A stretch of DNA of 64,000 nucleotides from DATAWK01 sp036267255 (GTDB taxonomy: Bacteria > Acidobacteriota > Terriglobia > Terriglobales > Acidobacteriaceae), in the NCBI GenBank assembly GCA_036267255.1, contig DATAWK010000032.1:124001-188000 (forward strand). Direction: 5' to 3'. Each line of letters begins with the position of its first letter. The stretch's first letter is position 1. The notes beneath the pieces were generated by a model that was given only the letters and a program-made list of their open reading frames with translations, was not told the origin of the DNA and ran no database searches. Below, one piece after another: positions 8,401-17,872 of the stretch. Both the position numbers and the translations under genes were made by a program.

Positions 8401-11400
8401 ATGAAGTTTGCGCGGCAAATCAAAGACAGGCAGAAGCCTTCCGATAAAACAAGGATTCTCGCGTATACCATGCTGCTGGCTATGGCGTGGCTGGCTCCAT
8501 GTCTATTTTCCCCCGCAACTCTGCAAGCCCAACAGGCCGGCCTACAATCCTGGAGCGGCATGCTACGCGACTCTTCCGGCGTGCCCGTAGCCGGGGCAAC
8601 CGTGCGGCTTACGATGCACGAACACACGACAACGACCACAACGGAGTCCCAGGGCAGATTCGATTTTCATAATCTTCCGCCGGGACACTATCAACTTTCT
8701 ATTGGCGTGCGTGGTCGCTCTATCGGCTACGCTGCATCGATCGAAATATCGCAGAATTTATCCGCCAATGCCAGTACGGTGATCCTGACACTATCCAGCC
8801 AAGGCATACTTTCCGTTCAATCCATAACGGGCCAAGCCGCGACGCAATCCACGGCAACAGGAGGAGAACAGCTTTCCAGCCGCGCGGTGAGTGAGCTTCC
8901 CCTGAACAAGCGCGACTTCAGCCAGCTGCTGCTGCTGGCGGCAGGGACCATGACCGATACCAATGGAGCAACCAACTTTACGCAGCAGTTTGCCATCAAT
9001 GGGCAGCGCGGAGTGGAAGCGGTGTTTGCCATGGATGGAGCCGATATCAGCGATCCAGAAATGGGTGGCGCCACTTTCACGAATTTCAACGTCGACGCCG
9101 TGCAGGAAATTCAATCCAGCTCAGGATGGATGCCGGCAGAGATTGGACGTGGAGCTGCGGGCTTTACCAACATCGTTACTCGTTCCGGAAGCAGCGGATT
9201 TCATGGTTCAATTTTTGAATTTGTTCGCAATTCAGCTTTCGATGCACGGAACTACTTCGATCATTCTTCCATCGTGAATCCCGGAAGACTGCCTCCTTTC
9301 CGGCGCAATGAATTTGGATTTACGAATGGCGGTCCCGTCATTATTCCGGGGATATATGACGGTCGCGGCAAGACATTCTATTTCGGCCAGTACCAGGGGT
9401 TTCGGCAGGTGCTGGGAACAACCCAGGTTCTACCGGTACCGACGGTAGCCGAACGAGCCGGCCGCGATACCACGGCATTTCCCGGAGACACACTCTTTGT
9501 TCCGATCGATCCTGACATTGCACGGATTCTGCAACGCTATCCGCTGCCAAACCTTCCGCAAGGAGCCTATGGCGTGCATACGTACGCCACGTCCTCCAAA
9601 GTTGTGACCAATGCAGATCAGTTTTCCATTCGGCTGGATGAAAAGCTTTCTGACAAATCGCAGATATTTGGCCGCTTTAATTTTGACAACCTGACCGGGC
9701 CAACGACCAATCCCGATCAAACTGCGATCGATCCTGATTTCGGCGTTCAATATGTGGATCAGCAACGCAATTTTGTGGTGACGTATACGCGCACCGTTTC
9801 GCCACGTTTTGTCTGGGAATCTTCGATCAGCGCGACGCGCACGACTCCTTCATTTCCCACGCCCGACCACACAGATCCGGCAGTCAAGTTCAATGACGGT
9901 TTGTACGAGGCTTTCAATGCTGCGGGCGGATCGGTCATGACTGCGTATGGCAACCTATTCCAGGTGCAACAAAATTTTTCCTTCACGACGAGCCGACACG
10001 CGATCAAGGCGGGTGGTGAGGTTCGTCTGAATCGGGACACGACGTACTACGGCATCAGCCCAAACGGCGAGTATGACTTCGGCGGAGGGACAGCATATTC
10101 TCCGGTGAACATTTCCTCACAAAGCGGCACACATAATATCGAGGCTGGCGACCCGCTTCCCGACACGCTTTCCAGCCTGCTTACCGGCAGCCCATTTTCC
10201 TATACCGTTGCCGTGGCTCCTCCATACTTTTCCAACGGCGAACACATCGGTCCGGCTGCCATCAACAGAAATGACGTTGCATTTTTTGCTCAGGACACAT
10301 GGAAGATTTCGAATCGATTTGTCCTTGATTATGGCCTGCGTTACGAACTTTACTCGCCGATTACAGAGCGCGCCAAGAGGACGTCGGGGTTTCTCTTCAC
10401 CAAAACCAGCAGTGGCATACAACAACAATTTGTCATTAACCCGCAACCGGGATATCAGTTCAACCTGGATGGCCTGGGACCTCGTGTACAACTGGATTGG
10501 CGCGCTACAAACCAAATCCACCTACACGCAGGCGGAGCCATTACCACAATTCCACCCAACATCTGGCAGGACAATTTTCTTACAGGATCGACGCCGTTCG
10601 TTGTCTATCCTCGACTGAACGCGGCGCCGGGAGCCTCTCTGCGATATGGCTTCCAGATCAAGCCTTCCCAGTTGCCGCGTGTCTATACGCCATCCGGGCA
10701 AAATATTTTTCCTAATTACGATACGAAATCCGTTCCGGCAAACACGGTGATGGATGTGAACCGCTACGAGCAGGACATGGCTGCGCTTGCGCCGGGACAT
10801 CAAATTACTCCGCTGAACCTTAGCGGGATCGACCGGGCATTTGGCAATGGCTATCTGCAAACCTGGACGCTTGGACTGGAGCGCAGCTTCAGTAAGATCG
10901 TCGCGGATGTCAATTATGTCGGAACGGCTGGGGTGAAACTACCGCTCACCAGCTTCCCCAATGCGTACCCGGGGGCGTCCCCGCAATTCGCGCGGTATAC
11001 GCAATTTGATAGCTTCGGCAACGTAATTGGCGGCTTCGGTACGGAAAGTATTATCGCCAACACATCTCACTCCACGTATCACGCTTTGCAGGCTTCTTTG
11101 CAAGGGACGGTTCCGGATGGAGGCCCTGGCATTCAGGCCAGCTATACCTGGTCCAAGTCTCTGGATGAAACGAGTTCTGTATCCGGAGGATTTATCAGCG
11201 GCGCCTCCGGCGCTGTCGCGCAGGCATTTCCGCAAAACCCCTTTGATACGAAGGCCGAAAAAGGGCCGTCTACTTTTGATGTGGGCCACGCCTTTACACT
11301 CAGCCTGGCGCAGGATCTGCATCTGGAGAACGCTGCGTTTCTTCATCCAATCGACAGAAAGGTCACCGCAGGATGGGAACTGCTGAGCATTTCTACCATC

Positions 11401-11874
11401 ACCAGCGGTTCGCCCTTCACGGTGTATTCCGGAGTGCAACAAACCGGGGTAGGATCGATGGGCGTGGATCGGCCCGATCCAATCGCGACACCGCAATTGT
11501 CTACGGCTCGCAAAACGCGTGAAGATTACTTTGGGCGTGGGACCAACAATGCATCTTTCTTCTCGATACCCATCCATGTGCCTGGCGGCACAGGCCCGAA
11601 CGAAGGACGCTTCGGCACACTGGGACGAAATACTTTTCGAGGGCCAGCCTATTACAACTACGATTTTGCGTTGATCAAAGACACGCCCTTCGGCACGCGA
11701 GCCAGCGGGAGTGAACTTGTGGATCTTCAGTTTCGTTCGGAGTTCTTCAACCTGTTGAACATCGTCAACATGGGCCTGCCCGCAAATATTATTAAAGGCT
11801 CGGGGTTCGGTGAAATCAGCCGTACCGCTGGGAATTCAAGACAAATTCAGTTGTCTCTAAAACTGATCTACTAA
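8401..11874 (+). CDS. TonB-dependent receptor, Oar-like (second copy)
   Basis: A 1157-residue receptor of the same architecture as the preceding gene but clearly diverged: signal peptide ending near LQAQQA, carboxypeptidase regulatory-like domain (about 50-135; MLRDSSGVPVAGATVRLTMH), plug (SELPLNKRDFSQLLLLAAGT; INGQRGVEAVFAMDGADISD) and barrel ending LSLKLIY. The start is uncertain: ATG at 8401 is taken, but TTG at 8395 is in frame and neither has a strong ribosome-binding site. The gap of 283 bp from the previous gene, with a GTCCCAT/ATGGGAC inverted repeat at 8143-8179, suggests independent transcription. The SELPLNKRDF plug motif is the form typical of acidobacterial Oar-type receptors. 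The substrate is unknown. Confidence 0.88.
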   Translation: MKFARQIKDRQKPSDKTRILAYTMLLAMAWLAPCLFSPATLQAQQAGLQSWSGMLRDSSGVPVAGATVRLTMHEHTTTTTTESQGRFDFHNLPPGHYQLSIGVRGRSIGYAASIEISQNLSANASTVILTLSSQGILSVQSITGQAATQSTATGGEQLSSRAVSELPLNKRDFSQLLLLAAGTMTDTNGATNFTQQFAINGQRGVEAVFAMDGADISDPEMGGATFTNFNVDAVQEIQSSSGWMPAEIGRGAAGFTNIVTRSGSSGFHGSIFEFVRNSAFDARNYFDHSSIVNPGRLPPFRRNEFGFTNGGPVIIPGIYDGRGKTFYFGQYQGFRQVLGTTQVLPVPTVAERAGRDTTAFPGDTLFVPIDPDIARILQRYPLPNLPQGAYGVHTYATSSKVVTNADQFSIRLDEKLSDKSQIFGRFNFDNLTGPTTNPDQTAIDPDFGVQYVDQQRNFVVTYTRTVSPRFVWESSISATRTTPSFPTPDHTDPAVKFNDGLYEAFNAAGGSVMTAYGNLFQVQQNFSFTTSRHAIKAGGEVRLNRDTTYYGISPNGEYDFGGGTAYSPVNISSQSGTHNIEAGDPLPDTLSSLLTGSPFSYTVAVAPPYFSNGEHIGPAAINRNDVAFFAQDTWKISNRFVLDYGLRYELYSPITERAKRTSGFLFTKTSSGIQQQFVINPQPGYQFNLDGLGPRVQLDWRATNQIHLHAGGAITTIPPNIWQDNFLTGSTPFVVYPRLNAAPGASLRYGFQIKPSQLPRVYTPSGQNIFPNYDTKSVPANTVMDVNRYEQDMAALAPGHQITPLNLSGIDRAFGNGYLQTWTLGLERSFSKIVADVNYVGTAGVKLPLTSFPNAYPGASPQFARYTQFDSFGNVIGGFGTESIIANTSHSTYHALQASLQGTVPDGGPGIQASYTWSKSLDETSSVSGGFISGASGAVAQAFPQNPFDTKAEKGPSTFDVGHAFTLSLAQDLHLENAAFLHPIDRKVTAGWELLSISTITSGSPFTVYSGVQQTGVGSMGVDRPDPIATPQLSTARKTREDYFGRGTNNASFFSIPIHVPGGTGPNEGRFGTLGRNTFRGPAYYNYDFALIKDTPFGTRASGSELVDLQFRSEFFNLLNIVNMGLPANIIKGSGFGEISRTAGNSRQIQLSLKLIY

Positions 11875-11880
11875 TATTTT

Positions 11881-12534
11881 CTACTTTCTGTAATTCAGAA
11901 GATATGCCGGAGGGCCTTGAATGCCTGCTGTAAGGCGCGGATCGGCTACAGGTTCTCCAGCTTCCAGATGAAGCGGCAACACTCCGGCCCACACATCGAG
12001 CGCGTAGTCTTCGTCATCATCGATAGGCGGTCCGGTACGAATTTTTGCAGAGGCCTCTGTAATGGGCAGCGAGAGAACGCTGGTGGCTTTGAGTTCCTGC
12101 TCGGTGGGGTGCCGGACATCGTTCCAGCGTCCGCGCACAATTTGTTCGGAAATCACTCGAAGCGCTGCCGTCTTTTCTTCCATGGATTCAACTGCGTGTG
12201 CCGTGCCGAGTATGACAACCGAGCGATAGTTCATGGAATGATGAAAGGCAGAGCGAGCAAGAACCAAACCATCCAACGTGGTGACGGTAACACATATTTC
12301 CACGCCTTTTGCCAACGTCCGCAGCATTCTGCTGGCTGCCGAGCCGTGAAGATACAGCGTGCTATCCATTCGGCCATAACTGGTTGGGATGACGAACGGC
12401 TGGCCATCCACGACGAAGCCAACATGGCAAAGGAAGCCGGCATCGAGAATGCTGAAAATTGTTGCCTGGGAGTAGTCGCCGCGTTTTGGCAAACGTGCAA
12501 CCTGCGATCGTTTTGTTGGCGTGAATTGGCTCAT
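11881..12534 (-). CDS. Pyridoxamine 5'-phosphate oxidase-related flavoprotein
   Basis: A 217-residue protein of the split-barrel FMN-binding fold (the NimA/COG3467-type branch). The N-terminal segment LPKRGDYSQATIFSILDAG followed by the strand pattern GQPFVIPTSYGRMDSTLYLHG is characteristic. In this branch members bind FMN or related cofactors; many act as uncharacterised reductases. The start at MSQFTPTKR is preferred over a longer in-frame start because the extra residues look non-coding; the ribosome-binding site is weak. The gene converges on the TonB receptor with only 6 bp between the stops, and is divergent from the fucosidase. No functional link to either neighbour is evident. Confidence 0.8.
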   Translation of the reverse strand: MSQFTPTKRSQVARLPKRGDYSQATIFSILDAGFLCHVGFVVDGQPFVIPTSYGRMDSTLYLHGSAASRMLRTLAKGVEICVTVTTLDGLVLARSAFHHSMNYRSVVILGTAHAVESMEEKTAALRVISEQIVRGRWNDVRHPTEQELKATSVLSLPITEASAKIRTGPPIDDDEDYALDVWAGVLPLHLEAGEPVADPRLTAGIQGPPAYLLNYRK

Positions 12535-12654
12535 AGATGAAATTTTGCGCCTTTCGTTGCAATTTTGCTCTGCCGACCGACCGGCAATTCCCGGCAATCC
12601 AGCATCCTTCTCCTACATGATTCTATGGAACAATAGTCCTATCTTTCGGGGGTT

Positions 12655-14034
12655 ATGTCTTTCGCGGGGTTTCTTTTGAAAAATATTCTGCATGGAGCAA
12701 TCCTGGCCAGCTTTTTGACGATCCTATGTTTCCTGCATGGGCAGTCCTTGAATTTCACAGACGTCAAGCCTTCGCCGCAACAGGTGCAATGGCAGGACCT
12801 GCAGTTTGGCGTGATTATCCACTTCGGCACAAATACTTTTTTGAATCGTGAATGGGGAGACGGCACGGCCAGCCCCAGTGTCTTTAACCCAACCGACGTG
12901 GACCCGGACCAATGGATGCGGGCCGTGAAAGCTGCCGGAGCCAAATACGTGATTCTTGTGGCGAAGCATCATGACGGATTTTGCCTGTGGCCCACTGCGC
13001 AGACTGACTATAGCGTGAAACAAAGTCCCTGGATGCACGGCAAAGGCGATCTTGTGCAGATGGTAGCCGAAGCTGCCAGAAGGAACGGTTTGCAATTCGG
13101 CGTGTATCTGTCGCCCTGGGACCGTCATGATCCCCGGTATAGCAACCCCGCGGAATACGACAAGTATTATCTGGCCGAGTTGGATGAGTTGGCGCAACAC
13201 TACGGCAATCTGGTGGAGTTCTGGCTGGATGGCGCAGGCAGCGCTGGCCACGTATATAACTTCCCGAAGATCATCGACGAGTTGCGCACGTATCAGCCGA
13301 ACACGATGGTGTTTGCCGACACGGCGCTCTTTGAATACGGGGACATTCGCTGGGTGGGCAATGAGGATGGCAACATCCATTTTGAAAACTGGAATGTAAT
13401 CGACCGGCATGGCTACCTGCGCTGGCGGCCAGTCGAGGCGGATACGCCGCTTCACAAAGGCCATTGGTTCTGGCATCCCGATGATGTATCCACGCTGAAG
13501 TCTGTTCCGGAGTTAGTGCAGACGTATGAGCAGACGGTGGGTCACGGCGGACAATTGGTTTTGGGGGTCGCGCCGGATCGCCGTGGATTGTTGCCCGACG
13601 CAGACGTGGCGCGATTGAAGGAGTTTGGAGATGCCATCCGGCAACGCTATGCAAACAATCTTGTATTGTCGCAGCATGGACGTGGTGTGGACGATACAGG
13701 GGCAGCACTGGACGGCGATCCGGATACTTTCTGGTCCGCTCCTTCGGGGTCGCATCACGCCATGCTCGAAGTAGACTTCCCGCAGCCTATCACTTTCAAT
13801 CACACGCTCACGATGGAGTGGCTGAACGACGGGCAGCATGTCGAAAAATATGCGATTCAAGTGTGGGATGGCGCGAAATGGAAGACCGTGGTGGAAGCTC
13901 ACGCCATCGGCCATGAAAAGATCGACAGCTTTGCCGCTGTTCATGGCAGCCGGGTGCGGTTGAATATTCTCTCCAGCAGCAGCGCGGCGACCATCCGAGA
14001 ATTTCAAATCTACAACGTTGCCATGTCACAGTAG
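12655..14034 (+). CDS. Secreted alpha-L-fucosidase (GH29) with C-terminal discoidin-like domain
   Basis: A 459-residue GH29 enzyme releasing alpha-linked L-fucose from glycans. A GGGGGTT site directly precedes the ATG and a signal peptide covers about residues 1-30. GH29 landmarks are IHFG (55-58), KHHDGFCLWP (104-113) and FWLDGAG (189-195), in which the Asp of WLDG is the catalytic nucleophile. Residues about 340-459 look like an F5/8-type C (CBM32-like) carbohydrate-binding domain (DGDPDTFWSAP, then IREFQIYNV at the end). Members of this short discoidin-bearing type are often in GH29 subfamily B (1,3/1,4-fucosidases), but that sub-assignment is inference. The gene stands alone between a divergent flavoprotein gene and ffh. 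Confidence 0.9.
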   Translation: MSFAGFLLKNILHGAILASFLTILCFLHGQSLNFTDVKPSPQQVQWQDLQFGVIIHFGTNTFLNREWGDGTASPSVFNPTDVDPDQWMRAVKAAGAKYVILVAKHHDGFCLWPTAQTDYSVKQSPWMHGKGDLVQMVAEAARRNGLQFGVYLSPWDRHDPRYSNPAEYDKYYLAELDELAQHYGNLVEFWLDGAGSAGHVYNFPKIIDELRTYQPNTMVFADTALFEYGDIRWVGNEDGNIHFENWNVIDRHGYLRWRPVEADTPLHKGHWFWHPDDVSTLKSVPELVQTYEQTVGHGGQLVLGVAPDRRGLLPDADVARLKEFGDAIRQRYANNLVLSQHGRGVDDTGAALDGDPDTFWSAPSGSHHAMLEVDFPQPITFNHTLTMEWLNDGQHVEKYAIQVWDGAKWKTVVEAHAIGHEKIDSFAAVHGSRVRLNILSSSSAATIREFQIYNVAMSQ

Positions 14035-14121
14035 TTTTTAGCCGTAGGGTTGCCGGCAACGGTCCTTCGCTTCGCTGCAAACGCGCTCCCTGCCCTCCTT
14101 GTTACACTGGCTAGAAGCGAT

Positions 14122-15501
14122 ATGTTTGAAAATCTTTCAGATAAACTACAGCGCGCATTCAAAAATCTGCGCGGACAGGGCATCATCTCCGAGGAGAACA
14201 TCGGCGAGGCGCTCAGGGAAATCCGTATTGCCATGCTGGAAGCCGACGTCAACCTGGACGTCGTCAAAAGCCTGATCGAGCACATCCGGGAAAAGGCTCT
14301 GGGCCAGGAGGTGCTGACGGCGCTGTCGCCGACGGAGCAGGTCATCAAGATCGTCCGCGATGAGCTGACCACGATGCTCGGCAAGGACACGGCGCGCTTC
14401 AAGTTCGCTTCGCAGCCGCCGACGGTTATCCTGATGGCCGGATTGCAGGGTTCCGGTAAAACGACGACCTCCGGCAAGCTGGCTGCCTGGCTGAAGAAGG
14501 GCGGCCATCGACCTCTGCTGGTTTCGGTGGACGTCTATCGTCCGGCTGCGCGCGAACAACTGAAGGTGGTGGCGCAGTCGATTGGCGCTTCTCTTTATGA
14601 AGGGGACACCAAAGGCGAGGCCGCAGGCACGCCGCTGGTTGAGCGGCTGGCAAAAGAAGCCCGGCGCGAGGCCATCATGTCCGCATGCGACGTCGTCATC
14701 GTGGATACGGCGGGACGACTGCACATTGACGCAGGGCTGATGGATGAAATGCAGCGCTTGAAATCGCTGCTGAATCCGCAGGAAATTTTATTCGTCGCCG
14801 ATGCCATGACGGGGCAAGATGCCGTTCAATCGGCCAAGGAATTTCATACCCGGCTGGCGCTGACCGGCGTGGTGCTGACGAAGATGGACGGCGATGCACG
14901 CGGCGGCGCGGCACTTTCTATCCGCCAGGTAACGGGCCAGCCGATCAAATTTCTCGGCACTGGCGAAAAGTCGGATGCTTTTGAAGCCTTTCATCCCGAC
15001 CGCATTGTGAGTCGCATTCTGGGCATGGGCGACATGCTCACGCTGATCGAAAATGTCGAAGAGAAACTGGATCGCAAGAAGTCCGAGGAGTTTGCCAAGA
15101 AAGCGCTTGGCGGCGATGGCTTTTCGCTGGAAGATTTTCGGGACCAACTGCGGCAGATCAAAAAACTGGGTTCCATCCAGAGCATTATGAAGATGCTGCC
15201 TTCGGTCGGCCCGTTCCAGGGGCTGCAACAGGCCGCGGAAAACGTCGATGAGGGCCAGTTCACGCGCGTGGAAGCGATCATCAACTCCATGACGCAACAG
15301 GAGCGGACACATCATGAAATCATCTCGGGCAGCCGGCGCAAACGCATTGCACGCGGCAGCGGAACCAGCGTACAGGAAGTAAATCAGTTGCTGCGCCAAT
15401 ATGCGCAGATGCGCAAGATGTTTAAGTCTGCCGGCAAGGGTGGTGGCATGCAGCGCCGGTTGATGGGATCTTTGACCAACATGCGTGGCATGGGACGATA
15501 A
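14122..15501 (+). CDS. ffh: Signal recognition particle protein Ffh
   Basis: A 459-residue SRP54 GTPase that binds signal sequences and 4.5S RNA and targets ribosomes to FtsY and the Sec translocon. The ATG at MFENLSDKLQRAFKNLRG is the family start and has AGAAG just upstream; an in-frame earlier ATG would add an atypical tail. The N domain is followed by the G domain with P-loop GLQGSGKTT (107-115), the DTAGRLHID motif and TKMDGDARGG. The methionine-rich M domain ends with the RNA-binding helix-turn-helix (GSRRKRIARGSGTSVQEVN) and a GGGMQRRLMG tail. The length is normal. A peroxiredoxin-like gene follows after 14 bp, so the two are probably co-transcribed. Confidence 0.98.
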   Translation: MFENLSDKLQRAFKNLRGQGIISEENIGEALREIRIAMLEADVNLDVVKSLIEHIREKALGQEVLTALSPTEQVIKIVRDELTTMLGKDTARFKFASQPPTVILMAGLQGSGKTTTSGKLAAWLKKGGHRPLLVSVDVYRPAAREQLKVVAQSIGASLYEGDTKGEAAGTPLVERLAKEARREAIMSACDVVIVDTAGRLHIDAGLMDEMQRLKSLLNPQEILFVADAMTGQDAVQSAKEFHTRLALTGVVLTKMDGDARGGAALSIRQVTGQPIKFLGTGEKSDAFEAFHPDRIVSRILGMGDMLTLIENVEEKLDRKKSEEFAKKALGGDGFSLEDFRDQLRQIKKLGSIQSIMKMLPSVGPFQGLQQAAENVDEGQFTRVEAIINSMTQQERTHHEIISGSRRKRIARGSGTSVQEVNQLLRQYAQMRKMFKSAGKGGGMQRRLMGSLTNMRGMGR

Positions 15502-15515
15502 CGCAAAAGCGAGAC

Positions 15516-16169
15516 ATGCGCATGCCGAAATTACAGGACCAACTCGATCACATTACTGCCGAGACGCGGCGACTGGTGCAGCCGGAGCGGCTGGCGCCCG
15601 GTGAACGTGCGGTTGAGGAGCTTTTCCTGTCCGGTATCGAAGAACGCATCCTTCCTGCAGGTGCTTCTGCGCCGGAATTTATTCTTCCGGATGCCGCGGG
15701 ACGGCGGGTAAAGTCTGCCGATCTGCTGGCGCTGGGGCCTTTGATCGTCAGCTTTTTTCGTGGACGCTGGTGCCCGTATTGCGTAACGGAGCTCGAAACA
15801 TGGCGGGAACTCTATGCCGGGATTCGAGAAAAAGGAGCTCTTTTCGTAGCCATCTCTCCGCAGACAATCCGCCAGAATGATTTTCTTTTGTGCCAGCATC
15901 ATCTTCCCTATCCGATCTTGAGTGATGCGGGATGTGCTGTTGCAGCGAAGTTCGGTTTAGCCTACACCGTTCCGGAATATCACCAGCATTATTTCCGCAG
16001 CATTCTGGTGAACGTCCCGTTGGTAAATGGCGACCAGACCTGGCTGTTACCGCTGGCTGCAACCTATGTCATCCAGCAAGACGGAATTGTGGCCTTCGCA
16101 CAGGCCCATGCCGATTTTCGCGTTCGCCCCGAACCGGAAGATGTCATGAATGCTTTGGAAGCAATATGA
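15516..16169 (+). CDS. Peroxiredoxin-like (AhpC/TSA family) protein
   Basis: A 217-residue thioredoxin-fold protein. A helical N-terminal extension of about 45 residues precedes the fold (GASAPEFILPDAAGRRV), and the redox motif is RGRWCPYCVTEL near residue 87, i.e. a CxxC form of the peroxiredoxin active site. Proteins of this type are annotated as peroxiredoxin-like and probably reduce peroxides or disulfides. There is no signal peptide, so it is likely cytoplasmic. The start is 14 bp after ffh; ATG at 15516 is taken, although ATG at 15522 is equally possible. A small hairpin follows at 16180-16197. Confidence 0.82.
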   Translation: MRMPKLQDQLDHITAETRRLVQPERLAPGERAVEELFLSGIEERILPAGASAPEFILPDAAGRRVKSADLLALGPLIVSFFRGRWCPYCVTELETWRELYAGIREKGALFVAISPQTIRQNDFLLCQHHLPYPILSDAGCAVAAKFGLAYTVPEYHQHYFRSILVNVPLVNGDQTWLLPLAATYVIQQDGIVAFAQAHADFRVRPEPEDVMNALEAI

Positions 16170-16179
16170 ACGGCAGCAA

Positions 16180-16197
16180 CTCCATCTTTGGATGGAG
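16180..16197 (+). terminator. Short hairpin after the peroxiredoxin-like gene
   Basis: CTCCATC and GATGGAG pair perfectly around a TTTG loop 11 bp after the stop codon. It lacks a proper T-run, so termination is weakly supported. Confidence 0.35.
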
Positions 16198-16322
16198 AAA
16201 TAATTCCATCTTCATGCTGTAGGCTGCTCCGACCCAATTCGTATAATCACCCGAAAAGCTGTTGCAACGATACAAGACTCCGTCTTACGTTTCTTATCCG
16301 CACTCACTTTTCGGAGAGCCAT

Positions 16323-17792
16323 TTGAAATTTACAGGTTACACGTTGCTCATGATTCTTGCGGCGACTGCAATGTGCAGCGGACAGCCCACACCCTCCGGC
16401 AACTTGCCATTCAGCGTTTCCATGTATAGCCGCACGCGCGTGTATGCATGGCAGTGGTTTGCCGCGCCACCGGCCTCCGAGACTTACGGATATGGAGAAT
16501 CGCTGATCCGCATCGGTATGGCGCAGCGCATCCAGCACTGGGACTGGCAACTGGAGATATCTCAACCAACGGTCCTGGATGCACCGAACAATGCGGTATC
16601 AACCAATACAGCGCAGGGGCAACTCGGCCTGGGTGGCACCTATTACGCATCGAACGGCAACAATTCCTACCCCGTGGCAGCGTTTCTCAAGCAGGCCTTT
16701 TTGCGTTATCACTTCGATGGAGCTGATAAGAATCTGCGCATCGGACGTTTTGAATTTTTCGAAGGAACGGAGACAAAGCCGAAGAATCGCGAGTTGGCAT
16801 GGCTGCAGGCGAATCGCGTGGCCAATCGGCTGATCAGCAATTTCGGATTTACCGCTGCGCAGCGCAGCTTCGACGGTGTCGATGGCCACTACGGTCGAGG
16901 CACATGGGATATTACCGGGATGGCGGCACGCGCCGATCAGGGCGTCTTCAACATGAATGGCAATCCGGAGCTGAATGTCGACGCTCAATATCTGGCTTTT
17001 ACAAAATACGAATGGAACCAGCATTTTCTCTGGCGTGCTTTTGCTATCGGCTATCATGACGGACGCACGGGCGTGGTGAAGACAGACAATCGCCCCCTTG
17101 CCGTGCGACAGGCGGACCACAACAATATTCGCATTGGCACCTACGGAGGAGATTTCCTGACCAGCATTCCGGCTGGGCCTGGAGAATTTGATTTGCTTGG
17201 ATGGGGCGTTCTGCAAAACGGAAGCTGGGGCGTGCAGAGCCACAGTGCGAACGCTGCCGCCGTCGAAGCAGGCTATCGCTTTACGCATGTCGCTTCCACG
17301 CCGTGGTTGCGCGGAGGATGGTTTCAAAGCAGCGGCGACAACGATCCCAATGACAACCAACACAAAACATTTTTCCAGTTACTGCCGACCCCGCGGCTCT
17401 ATGCGCGTCTCCCTTTCTACAACATGATGAACGGCAAGGACCAGTTTGTGCAGGTGATCGATCAACCCGCGAAGCGCCTGCAACTGCGCAGCGATATCCA
17501 CTGGCTGCAACTCAGCTCGAATAAAGATTTGTGGTATCAAGGCGGCGGCGCTTTCGATAACAAGGTCTTCGGCTATGTAGGCAGGCCAAGCAATGGGTTC
17601 TCCTCGTTTGCTTCCGATGCCGATATCAGCGCAGACTGGAACGCCACGCAGAAACTGGCTGTGAATTTTTATTATGCGCATGCATGGGGGAAATCTGTTG
17701 TCTCCAGCATCTATCCCACGGGCAGCAATGCACAGTTCGGATATGTAGAGATGGTATATCGGTGGGGAGTGCCGCAAAGAGCAGCGAAATAA
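16323..17792 (+). CDS. Outer-membrane alginate-export-family porin
   Basis: A 489-residue beta-barrel protein of the alginate-export (PF13372-like) family. The start is taken as TTG at 16323: it follows a GGAGAG site by 4 nt and opens a good signal peptide (MKFTGYTLLMILAATAMCSG); longer frames add a cysteine-rich, improbable leader. The barrel shows alternating aromatic strands and the family segments QAFLRY, LRIGRFEFFEG, YGGDFLTSIPAGPGEFDLLGW and RGGWFQSSGDNDPNDNQHKT. Its end is WG-rich, with no TonB plug. Family members are passive channels for anionic polysaccharide or other solutes; no alginate-synthesis genes are near, so the substrate is open. It converges on the S53 protease gene with a shared terminator between them. 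Confidence 0.82.
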   Translation: MKFTGYTLLMILAATAMCSGQPTPSGNLPFSVSMYSRTRVYAWQWFAAPPASETYGYGESLIRIGMAQRIQHWDWQLEISQPTVLDAPNNAVSTNTAQGQLGLGGTYYASNGNNSYPVAAFLKQAFLRYHFDGADKNLRIGRFEFFEGTETKPKNRELAWLQANRVANRLISNFGFTAAQRSFDGVDGHYGRGTWDITGMAARADQGVFNMNGNPELNVDAQYLAFTKYEWNQHFLWRAFAIGYHDGRTGVVKTDNRPLAVRQADHNNIRIGTYGGDFLTSIPAGPGEFDLLGWGVLQNGSWGVQSHSANAAAVEAGYRFTHVASTPWLRGGWFQSSGDNDPNDNQHKTFFQLLPTPRLYARLPFYNMMNGKDQFVQVIDQPAKRLQLRSDIHWLQLSSNKDLWYQGGGAFDNKVFGYVGRPSNGFSSFASDADISADWNATQKLAVNFYYAHAWGKSVVSSIYPTGSNAQFGYVEMVYRWGVPQRAAK

Positions 17793-17815
17793 ACCAATCT
17801 CTGTTGTAAATGGAA

Positions 17816-17848
17816 AAACGGCTGCATCCATGCAGGAAGCAGCCGTTT
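17816..17848. terminator. Bidirectional intrinsic terminator
   Basis: A 10-bp perfect stem (AAACGGCTGC / GCAGCCGTTT) with a 13-nt loop lies between two convergent genes. It is followed by a short T-run on the plus strand and by a five-T run on the minus strand. Confidence 0.8.
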
Positions 17849-17872
17849 CGGTGGATCGTTTCGCGTGGTGCG